Assembly (NCBI GenBank): GCA_003446655.1
Contig: DMCZ01000225.1
Location: 1-6,951, forward strand
DNA length: 6,951 nt
DNA from: Thauera sp.
GTDB lineage: Bacteria; Pseudomonadota; Gammaproteobacteria; Burkholderiales; Rhodocyclaceae
Direction: 5' to 3'
Positions 1 to 5,475 of the stretch are shown piece after piece; position 1 is the first letter of the stretch, and each line of letters opens with the position of its first letter. The position numbers and the translations under genes are program-made. The notes beneath the pieces were generated by a model that did not search any database, was not told where the DNA came from, and saw nothing but the letters and a program-made list of their open reading frames with translations.

Positions 1-19
1 AGATGTGTATAAGAGACAG
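1..19 (+). other. Tn5/Nextera mosaic-end adapter remnant (non-genomic)
   Basis: The first 19 bases, AGATGTGTATAAGAGACAG, are identical to the Tn5 transposase mosaic end used in tagmentation library adapters. The sequence lies at the very edge of the window and is followed directly by coding sequence for an EAL domain. It carries an in-frame TAA (10-12) that cuts off that reading frame. The other two frames read through the adapter to give N-termini MCIRDR and MYKRQ, which are artefacts of this adapter. Genuine genomic sequence most likely begins at base 20. A real Tn5 end is much less likely, since nothing else of a transposon is present. Confidence 0.96.
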
Positions 20-21
20 AG

Positions 22-798
22 TCCGGGCTGGGCGTGGCGATCGACGACGGCCAGCTCGTGCTGCACTTCCAGCCGCAACTGCACCTCGTCGACCAGTCCC
101 TGTCCGGCATGGAGGCGCTGGTGCGCTGGAACCACCCGCGGCTCGGCCTGCTGGCGCCTGCGCGCTTCATCCCGCTCGCCGAAGACAGCGGGCTGATCTG
201 GCCGCTGGGGCTGAAGGTGATGGAGCTGGCGATCGCGCAGATGGCCGCATGGCGCGCGCAGGGCCTGACGGTGCCGCGCGTGGCGGTGAACGTGTCGCCG
301 ATGCAGTTGCGCCCCGAGCTGGTCGACGCGATCGCCGAGATCCTCGCGCGCCACGGCGTGCCGGCCGAATGCCTGGAGGTCGAACTCACCGAGAGCGCGC
401 TCACCGCGGACGGGCCCGCGGTCAATGGCCTGCTGAAGGCCTTGCGCGACATGGGCGTGTCCATCGCGATCGACGACTTCGGCGTCGACTACTCCTCGCT
501 CACGCTGCTGCGCCGGCTGCCGATCTCCGCGCTCAAGATCGACCGCAGCTTCGTCGCCGAGCTGCCCGCCAACCGCCAGGACGTCGCCATCGTCGAGGCC
601 ATCCTGACCATGGCCCACAGCATCGGCCTGCGCACGGTGGCCGAAGGCGTGGAGCATACCGAACAGAACGTCACCCTCGGCGTGCTCGGTTGCCAGGAGG
701 GGCAGGGCTATCTGTTCTGCAAACCGCGCAGCGCGCAGGACACCCTGGCGTGGCTGAACGCCACCATGAACCCGCTCGAGGCAGTGACGGCGGCCTGA
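22..798 (+). CDS. EAL-domain cyclic-di-GMP phosphodiesterase, C-terminal part (5' truncated)
   Basis: EAL domains hydrolyse the second messenger c-di-GMP to pGpG in the cytoplasm, favouring motility over biofilm. Nearly the whole domain is present. Counting from the GTG at 34 as residue 1, the EAL signature is E27-A28-L29, and the other metal and catalytic positions are N86 (NVS), E117 (ELTES), D147-D148 (DDFG), K168 (LKID), E204 (AEGVE) and Q224 (GQGY). All are intact, so activity is predicted. Loop 6 reads DDFGVDYSSL where the family usually has DDFGTGYSSL. The GTG at 34 is not a credible start: coding-like sequence continues upstream to the adapter at 19, there is no ribosome site, and such domains normally sit C-terminal to PAS, GGDEF or receiver modules. 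The missing part cannot be identified. The gene ends with TGA and converges on the reductase gene. Confidence 0.93.
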   Translation, partial: SGLGVAIDDGQLVLHFQPQLHLVDQSLSGMEALVRWNHPRLGLLAPARFIPLAEDSGLIWPLGLKVMELAIAQMAAWRAQGLTVPRVAVNVSPMQLRPELVDAIAEILARHGVPAECLEVELTESALTADGPAVNGLLKALRDMGVSIAIDDFGVDYSSLTLLRRLPISALKIDRSFVAELPANRQDVAIVEAILTMAHSIGLRTVAEGVEHTEQNVTLGVLGCQEGQGYLFCKPRSAQDTLAWLNATMNPLEAVTAA

Positions 799-804
799 TC
801 CGCG

Positions 805-823
805 GCCGGCACAGCGGGCCGGC
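805..823. terminator. GC-rich hairpin in the convergent spacer, possible terminator
   Basis: GCCGGC (805-810) and its inverted copy GCCGGC (818-823) can form a 6-bp all-GC stem with a 7-base loop, seven bases after the EAL stop. No T-run follows on either strand, so it is not a classical intrinsic terminator. It could act with Rho or serve both converging genes. The rest of the 103-bp spacer (799-901) shows nothing recognisable. Confidence 0.3.
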
Positions 824-901
824 GCGCCCCTGGACCCAGCTCACTGCCTCACCTGAAACGCCCGGAACCTGCGTGCCCGCCTTTCCTGGACGGCAGACCG
901 C

Positions 902-1876
902 TTACAGCCCCTCGACCAGCGCGATCATCCGTCGCCGCATCTCCGCATCCGGCAGCGCCCCGAGCGCACCACCGAGGTTGTCGATCATGTGGTGCGCCTT
1001 GCTGGTGGCCGGGGTGGCCACGGTGACGGCGGGGTGCGAGAGCACGAACTTGAGGAAGAACTGCGCCCACGAGTGGGCGTCGAATTCCGCCGCCCACGCC
1101 GGCAGCGCCTGGCCGCGCACGCGCTGCCACAGCCGGGTGCGGCCGAAGGGCGCATAGACCAGCACGCCCACGCCGCGCTCCTGCGCCAGCGGCAGGATGC
1201 GCTCCTCCATCGTGCGGTTGTCGATGGCGTAGTCGATGCCGATGAAGTCGATCGGCTCGCGCGCGAGGATCTGCTCGAGTTCCGCGTACTGGCGCGGGAA
1301 GGTGGTGGTGACGCCGATGTAGCGCACGCGCTTCTCGGCGCGCAGCTCCTTGAGCAGGCCGAGCTGGACCGGCACGTCGCCCAGGTTATGCACCTGGATC
1401 AGGTCGAGCACCGGCTTGCCCAGGCGCTGGAACGAGGTCTCGAGCTGCGCCCGTGCCGCTGCGGGGTCGGCACGCCCGCCACCCCAGCCGGCCACGTTGA
1501 GCTTGGTCGCCCAGAACACCGTGTCGGTGATGCCGAGCTCGCCCGCGATGCGCCCGGCCACCGCCTCCGAGGCGCCATAGGACGGTGCGGTGTCGAAGAC
1601 CCGGCCGCCGTGCCCGACCAGCGCCTGCAGCACCTCGCGCAGCGCGGCGACGTCCTCGCTGCGCGCCACCTCGGCAAAGGTCGCGGAGCTGCCCAGGCCG
1701 ACCGCGGGAAGGCGTTCGCCGGAGGCGGGGATGGCGCGGGTGATCAACGCCAGCGGTGTGTCGGCACCCTTGATCGTCGCCCCGGCCGGATCGGCGGCCC
1801 ACGACAACCCGGGTTTGAGGCTCAGGGTGGCGCCGGTGGTGAGGCACAGCTTCAGGTAGTCGCGGCGGGTAATCAT
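902..1876 (-). CDS. Tat-exported aldo/keto reductase
   Basis: A 324-residue NAD(P)H-dependent oxidoreductase of the aldo/keto reductase TIM-barrel family. The N-terminus is a twin-arginine signal: T3-R4-R5-D6-Y7-L8-K9, a hydrophobic stretch, then a likely cleavage after S25-W26-A27, so the folded enzyme should go to the periplasm or be membrane-tethered. The catalytic tetrad is complete: D95 and Y100 in DTAPSYG, K125 in ATKLN, H163 in QVHN. The C-terminal TPATSK segment (288-293) lies where the family binds the NADP phosphate. An ATG five codons upstream (1891) would extend the protein, but the ATG at 1876 is preferred: GGAGG (1889-1885) lies 8 bases before it and overlaps the upstream ATG, and the Tat motif then sits at the N-terminus as usual. 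It lies 34 bp downstream of the carrier gene, probably in one operon. The substrate cannot be told from sequence. Confidence 0.92.
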   Translation of the reverse strand: MITRRDYLKLCLTTGATLSLKPGLSWAADPAGATIKGADTPLALITRAIPASGERLPAVGLGSSATFAEVARSEDVAALREVLQALVGHGGRVFDTAPSYGASEAVAGRIAGELGITDTVFWATKLNVAGWGGGRADPAAARAQLETSFQRLGKPVLDLIQVHNLGDVPVQLGLLKELRAEKRVRYIGVTTTFPRQYAELEQILAREPIDFIGIDYAIDNRTMEERILPLAQERGVGVLVYAPFGRTRLWQRVRGQALPAWAAEFDAHSWAQFFLKFVLSHPAVTVATPATSKAHHMIDNLGGALGALPDAEMRRRMIALVEGL

Positions 1877-1884
1877 GGCGAACG

Positions 1885-1889
1885 CCTCC
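1885..1889 (-). promoter_or_regulatory. Ribosome binding site deciding the reductase start
   Basis: Read on the minus strand this is GGAGG, 8 bases before the ATG at 1876. It overlaps the alternative upstream ATG (1891-1889), which makes that codon unlikely as the start. Confidence 0.75.
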
Positions 1890-1910
1890 ATCGGGTTGGG
1901 TCAGAAAGGG

Positions 1911-3326
1911 TCATCGCACTTGTCCATGCGGATCGTGACGCGGCGCGTCCTGCGCCGCGCGCGCCGGCGCAGCGGCGGCGGCGGCGGCGGCGGCCATGCG
2001 CTGCTGGGTACGCCCCAGCCACAGCGCGAGCGCGGCCCACAGCAGCGCCAGCGGCAGCGCGACGCTCGCCAGCGCCGCCAGCCCCATGCCGAGCCGACCG
2101 AGCAGGCCCTCGAGCTGCGCGCCGATCACGTCGCCGCCGCGATAGACGAAGGTGTCGATGAAGGCCTTGGCCTTGTACTTGTCCTCGCGCGGCAGCACGG
2201 TGAACAGCGTCTCGCGTGCCGGCCGCATCAGCGCGCGCTGCACCGCGCGGAAGGCGGCCTCGAAGGCGACCAGCGCCGCCAGCGAGCCCACCAGCGCCAG
2301 GCCGACGAAGCCAAGCGCGGTCGTCAGCGGCAATAAGGCCAACGTCAGCGGCACGCCCACCCGCTGCATCAGCCGCCCGGCCACCAGCGCCTGCAGCAGC
2401 AAGGTGGCGAGCTGGGTAATCAGGTCGATGCGGGCGAACATCGTGGTGCGCAGGTCGAGGTCATCGCCCAGCTCGGCCACCATCTGCAGCCGGGTGAAGT
2501 AGAGGAAGGTCGCCATCACCGCCAGGATCACAACGTAGGCCGCCATGCCGAGCAGGTAGCGCGAGGCGAACACCGCGCGCACGCCCGCCCAGGCGCTGCC
2601 GCCGATCGGCGCGCGCGCGTCGTCGGCGAGCGCCCTCTCCCCTCGCACTTCCTCCCCTCGCACCCCCTCGCCCGGCAGCGCCGCGCCACGCCCCGTCGCC
2701 GCTGCCAAAGGCGCAGACCGCGGTGCGCCCACGCGCGCAATCCCCCACGCCGCCGCCAGCCCCGCCGTCAGGAACCCCGCCGACACCAGCAGCAGCGCCG
2801 GCGTGCCCAGCGGCGCCGCCAGCCGCGCAGCCAGCCACGGGCCCGCGATCGCCCCCAGGGTGCCGCCCACCGCGATCAGGCCGAAGAAGCGCTTGCCCTG
2901 CTCGAGCGTGAAGCGGTCGGCCATCAACGCCCAGAACACCATGGTGGCGAACAGGTTGAAGACGCTGAACCAGACGTAGAACACCTGGCCGCTCACCACG
3001 CCCACCGCCTCGGGTGTCAGCACCAGCAGCAGATGGAAACCGACCAGGCTGCAGGCGAAGAAGGCGTAGGTCGCCGTGATGAACTGCAGCCGCGGCAGCC
3101 GGCTGACCAGCCAGCCGAAAAGCGGATTGACCAGCAGCGCCGCCAGCGCCGTGCCCATGAACAGCCAGCGCACCGCGTCGATGCCGCCGCGCAGCCCGAG
3201 CGCCTCGCGCGCCGGGCGCAGGATCATCAGCGCCACCAGCACGCAGAAGAAGAACAGCACCGCCAGGCACACCGGCAGCACTTCGTCGCGGCGAACGTCG
3301 AACAGGCGCTGCAGCCAGGTCTTCAA
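1911..3326 (-). CDS. MFS-fold carrier, ATP/ADP-translocase-like (Tlc/NTP exchange) family
   Basis: A 471-residue inner-membrane protein with about twelve hydrophobic helices in two halves. Helices 1-6 lie roughly in 15-197 and 7-12 in 255-438, joined by a hydrophilic loop (198-248). Relation to Tlc nucleotide transporters rests on the N-terminal LRPAREAL (36-43) and on a C-terminal block around 367-403 (RPARETLF, then PREDKYKAKAFIDTFVYRGG), which resembles the Tlc segment with KGKAAID. Classical members exchange ATP/ADP in obligate intracellular bacteria and plastids; the substrate of free-living homologues is not known, so nucleotide transport should not be assumed. The start is TTG, chosen because AAGGAG (3341-3336) lies 9 bases upstream. 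The loop has a tandem-repeat-like VRGEEVRGER segment and the C-terminus a nine-alanine run, both variable-looking. The exported reductase follows 34 bp downstream. Confidence is high for a 12-helix carrier and moderate for the subfamily. Confidence 0.82.
   Translation of the reverse strand: MKTWLQRLFDVRRDEVLPVCLAVLFFFCVLVALMILRPAREALGLRGGIDAVRWLFMGTALAALLVNPLFGWLVSRLPRLQFITATYAFFACSLVGFHLLLVLTPEAVGVVSGQVFYVWFSVFNLFATMVFWALMADRFTLEQGKRFFGLIAVGGTLGAIAGPWLAARLAAPLGTPALLLVSAGFLTAGLAAAWGIARVGAPRSAPLAAATGRGAALPGEGVRGEEVRGERALADDARAPIGGSAWAGVRAVFASRYLLGMAAYVVILAVMATFLYFTRLQMVAELGDDLDLRTTMFARIDLITQLATLLLQALVAGRLMQRVGVPLTLALLPLTTALGFVGLALVGSLAALVAFEAAFRAVQRALMRPARETLFTVLPREDKYKAKAFIDTFVYRGGDVIGAQLEGLLGRLGMGLAALASVALPLALLWAALALWLGRTQQRMAAAAAAAAAPARAAQDAPRHDPHGQVR
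1972..1994. repeat. GCG trinucleotide microsatellite
   Basis: Seven uninterrupted GCG units plus two bases, inside the carrier gene. On the coding strand it is a run of GCC codons which, with two further alanine codons, gives nine consecutive alanines (445-453) just after the last membrane helix. Unit gain or loss would stay in frame. Confidence 0.85.
2637..2663. repeat. Two 12-bp direct repeats 15 bp apart in the carrier's central loop
   Basis: CTCCCCTCGCAC occurs at 2637-2648 and again at 2652-2663. The 15-bp period is a multiple of three and encodes the repeated peptide VRGEE/VRGER on the minus strand (about residues 222-231). The location in the hydrophilic loop between the two six-helix halves suggests a tolerated in-frame duplication. 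Confidence 0.7.
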
Positions 3327-3624
3327 GGCAGGGGGCTCCTTCGGCGAAGCGGGTGGCCAGGGACTGCCACCATATGCAGAACTGGACCCGCGCTCGGGTG
3401 CCGAGTTCGCCGGCCTGCATCACGGACAGATGGCGCCGGACGGAGGCCCGATAATCCTCCTCCGCCGCAGCGGTTGCTCGTGCGCCCGCAGGGGTGCAGT
3501 GTCTTGCGCCAGTTGATGCCGGCACGGTCGCAGCGCCGCCCTGATCCGGCCGCAAGAGCAGGGCGCGCAAGCTCGACCGCAAAGCCAGCATCCTGTCGAT
3601 CCACCTTCACCACCGCGCCTCACC
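3327..3624. other. Divergent intergenic region
   Basis: A 298-bp spacer between the start codons of the minus-strand carrier and the plus-strand pseudouridine synthase, which must hold promoters for both. The only clear signal is the carrier's ribosome site (3336-3341). I could not find a convincing -35/-10 pair, operator or hairpin. Reading frames crossing it have arginine- and alanine-rich composition and no recognisable domain. One minus-strand frame through about 3330-3450 looks less biased in composition but matches nothing I know. Confidence 0.6.
3336..3341 (-). promoter_or_regulatory. Ribosome binding site supporting the TTG start of the carrier
   Basis: Read on the minus strand this is AAGGAG, 9 bases upstream of the TTG at 3326. 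A strong Shine-Dalgarno at proper spacing is the main reason for accepting the rare start codon. Confidence 0.7.
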
Positions 3625-4284
3625 ATGCCCGCCCTCACACCCACCATCCTCTACCGCGACGACGACCTCCTCGTCGTCGACAAACCCGCCGGCCTGCTCT
3701 CCGTGCCCGCCCGCGGCGCGGACCGCCAGGACTGCCTGGCGGCGCGCGTGCAGGCCCTGCACGCCGACGCCCTCATCGTGCATCGGCTCGACGCGGCGAC
3801 CTCTGGCCTGGTGCTGTTCGCGCGCGGCCTCGAGATGCTGCGCCGCATGAGCCTGGCCTTCGAGCAGCGCGTGGTCGGCAAGCAGTACGTGGCCGTCGTG
3901 CATGGCCACCTCGCGCACGACACCGGCGAGATCGACCTCGCGCTGCGCGCGGACGCGGACAATCGCCCGCGCCAGATCGTCGATGCGCTGCGCGGCCGGC
4001 GCGCGCTGACGCGCTACCAGGTGCTGGAACGCGTCGGCGCCGGCGCCGATGCCACCACTCGCGTCGCCCTCAGGCCAGTCACCGGGCGCGCCCACCAGTT
4101 GCGCGTGCATCTGCGGGCAATCGGCCACCCGATCGTCGGCGACCCGCTCTACACCCCGCCGGAGCTCTCCACCCCCAGCGCCACCGCCGCCTCCGCCCGC
4201 ATGCACCTGCACGCCGCCCGCATCGCCTTCATCCATCCGCGCACCCGGGTGGCGCTACAGTTCGACAGCCCGGCGCCATTCTGA
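3625..4284 (+). CDS. rluA: RluA-family pseudouridine synthase, probable 23S rRNA U746 / tRNA U32 enzyme
   Basis: This 219-residue enzyme isomerises uridine to pseudouridine in RNA. It resembles E. coli RluA, also 219 residues, throughout and lacks the N-terminal S4 domain of RluC and RluD. Visible motifs are the opening ILYRDDDLLVVDKPAGLLSV (8-27), the family catalytic motif HRLDAATSG with nucleophile D56, KQYVA, and the C-terminal GRAHQLRVH followed by GHPIVGDPLY. RluA acts on 23S rRNA U746 and on position 32 of some tRNAs; the same specificity is inferred from similarity and domain architecture. The ATG at 3625 is the natural start by alignment, although no good Shine-Dalgarno precedes it. 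The product is cytosolic and probably housekeeping. The upstream neighbour is divergent, and 229 bp separate it from the next gene, so it is probably transcribed alone. Confidence 0.9.
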   Translation: MPALTPTILYRDDDLLVVDKPAGLLSVPARGADRQDCLAARVQALHADALIVHRLDAATSGLVLFARGLEMLRRMSLAFEQRVVGKQYVAVVHGHLAHDTGEIDLALRADADNRPRQIVDALRGRRALTRYQVLERVGAGADATTRVALRPVTGRAHQLRVHLRAIGHPIVGDPLYTPPELSTPSATAASARMHLHAARIAFIHPRTRVALQFDSPAPF

Positions 4285-4286
4285 AT

Positions 4287-4300
4287 GGCTTCACCAAGCC
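4287..4300 (+). terminator. Short hairpin after rluA, weak terminator candidate
   Basis: GGCTT (4287-4291), loop CACC, AAGCC (4296-4300): a perfect 5-bp stem starting two bases after the stop codon. No T-run follows, so intrinsic termination is doubtful. Confidence 0.25.
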
Positions 4301-4331
4301 GCCCGCACGCGTCAGGTGCGCAAGAAACGGA

Positions 4332-4359
4332 TTGATCACGCACGCGGCGGCGCCATACT
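4332..4359 (+). promoter_or_regulatory. Candidate sigma-70-type promoter for the alkyltransferase gene
   Basis: TTGATC (4332-4337) and CATACT (4354-4359) each match four of six consensus bases and are separated by 16 bases. They lie about 155 bases upstream of the alkyltransferase ATG, in the only AT-richer patch of the 229-bp spacer. GCGCAA (4318-4323), reminiscent of the core of the E. coli Ada box (AAAGCGCA), lies 8 bases before the -35. The rest of the spacer (4360-4500) shows nothing recognisable. The assignment is by eye only. Confidence 0.35.
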
Positions 4360-4513
4360 GGACCCGAGCCCGACCTGAGCAGCGCCGCCCGTGCCCTTGC
4401 CCCGGTGAGGCAGCGCCTCGCAGGCGTGCGCTTCCGCACCCGCAATCCTTGCGCATGGGGCAGGGCGCCGACCCTCCCCGCGGCCCGCCCCGCCTCGACC
4501 TGGAGTCCCGAGC

Positions 4514-5359
4514 ATGTCCACCGACGAAACCGCAGCGCGCCACTACGCCATCGTCGCCCGCGCGATCGCCTTCATCCGCGCCCACGCGCGCAGCCAGCCC
4601 GGGCTGGACGAGGTCGCCGCCGCGGTTCACCTCAGCCCCGCCCACCTGCAGCGCGTCTTCGCCGAATGGGCGGGCATCTCGCCCAAGCGCTTCCTGCAGT
4701 ACCTGACCAAGGAATACGCCCGCCAGCGCCTGTCGCAGTCCGCGAGCCTGCTCGACGTCACCCTGTCCGCCGGCCTCGGCAGCCCGAGCCGGCTGCACGC
4801 GCTGATGGTGAGCTGCGAGGCGATGACGCCCGGCGAGATCAAGGCTGCCGCGTGCGGCATCGACATCGGCCACGGCTTTGCGTCGACGCCCTTCGGCGAC
4901 GCCCTGGTGGCGTGGACCGCGCGCGGCGTGTGCCACTTCGCCTTTCGCAGCGCGGACGACGCGGCAATGCTCGCCGAACTGCGCAGCCTGTGGCCGGCCG
5001 CCACGCTCCATCGCGACGATGCACAGGCCCACGCCCTGATGCAGCGGATCTTCCCGCGCACCCCCGTGCGCGGCAGCGTGCATCTGGTGCTGCGCGGCAC
5101 CAATTTCCAGATCAAGGTGTGGGAGGCGCTGATCCGCATCGAGCCCGGCCGCGTGCTGTCGTACGCGCAGCTCGCCCGCGCGCTCGGCATGCCGCGCGCG
5201 CCGCGCACCGTCGGCAGCGCGATCGCGGCCAACACCATCGGCTACCTGATCCCCTGTCACCGCGTGATCCGCGCGGGCGGCGAGGCCGGCGACTACCGCT
5301 GGGGCCGCGAACGCAAGCTGGCACTGCTCGGCCACGAGGCGGCGCGGCAGGGCGGCTGA
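4514..5359 (+). CDS. AraC-type HTH / O6-alkylguanine-DNA methyltransferase fusion (Ada-like, lacking the phosphotriester domain)
   Basis: This 281-residue protein joins a DNA-binding region to a suicide DNA-repair enzyme. Residues 14-112 form an AraC-type double helix-turn-helix (LSPAHLQRVF, then SAGLGSPSRLHAL and MTPGEIKA). Residues 115-185 match the N-terminal ribonuclease-like domain of Ogt-type proteins (starting GHGFASTPFGDALVAW), and 192-275 the catalytic domain. The acceptor cysteine is C248 in IPCHRVI, which takes the alkyl group from O6-alkylguanine; R231 (RTVGSAI) is the likely base-flipping arginine and Y217 (SYAQLA) is also conserved. The usual asparagine-proline before the active site is N240-T241 here. 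The cysteine-rich N-terminal domain of E. coli Ada, which repairs methylphosphotriesters and switches on transcription, is absent, so regulation by damage, if any, must work differently. The start is supported by GGAG (4502-4505) 8 bases upstream. Confidence 0.92.
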   Translation: MSTDETAARHYAIVARAIAFIRAHARSQPGLDEVAAAVHLSPAHLQRVFAEWAGISPKRFLQYLTKEYARQRLSQSASLLDVTLSAGLGSPSRLHALMVSCEAMTPGEIKAAACGIDIGHGFASTPFGDALVAWTARGVCHFAFRSADDAAMLAELRSLWPAATLHRDDAQAHALMQRIFPRTPVRGSVHLVLRGTNFQIKVWEALIRIEPGRVLSYAQLARALGMPRAPRTVGSAIAANTIGYLIPCHRVIRAGGEAGDYRWGRERKLALLGHEAARQGG

Positions 5360-5367
5360 GCCCGACG

Positions 5368-5381
5368 CCGTGCGCGCACGG
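5368..5381. terminator. Perfect palindrome after the alkyltransferase gene, possible terminator stem
   Basis: CCGTGCGCGCACGG is a perfect 14-base palindrome beginning nine bases after the stop codon. It could form a 5-bp stem with a CGCG loop, or be a protein-binding site. No T-run follows. A second short palindrome, GGGCGCCC, lies at 5390-5397. Confidence 0.28.
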
Positions 5382-5475
5382 TGCGCGGTGGGCGCCCGGC
5401 GCGCCGCAGCCCGAAAATCGTCCCCGGGAGCGCCCGCACTGTGCTAAACATCGGCGCTACCACCGGCAGAACCGC

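Noticed and set aside
1877..1891. Upstream ATG giving the reductase five extra residues (MEAFA)
   Set aside because: That ATG overlaps the GGAGG serving the next ATG, and would displace the Tat motif from its usual N-terminal place.
989..2161. Plus-strand 390-codon open frame opposite the reductase
   Set aside because: Antisense shadow with biased composition; the reductase on the other strand has a full catalytic tetrad and a ribosome site.
3327..3591. Possible small minus-strand gene upstream of the carrier
   Set aside because: Part of this frame looks less biased than other shadows, but it runs on into the carrier gene out of frame, lacks a clear ribosome site and matches no family I recognise.
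3033..4706. Plus-strand 557-codon open frame
   Set aside because: It overlaps the carrier, rluA and the alkyltransferase gene, and its composition (Gln, Arg, Ala, Pro runs) is typical of a GC-rich shadow frame. No domain is visible.
4229..5335. Long minus-strand open frame (368 codons) opposite the alkyltransferase
   Set aside because: Antisense shadow of a gene with a complete family signature on the plus strand. No recognisable motif.
5448..5460. Extended -10-like TGCTAAACA before the FUSC gene
   Set aside because: Only about three of six consensus bases match, and there is no acceptable -35 at 16-18 bases upstream.
4405..5475. Uninterrupted in-frame extension of the FUSC gene, which would make a 721-residue protein
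   Set aside because: The added 357 residues are arginine- and proline-rich shadow sequence overlapping the well-supported alkyltransferase gene in another frame. FUSC homology begins only at the ATG at 5476.
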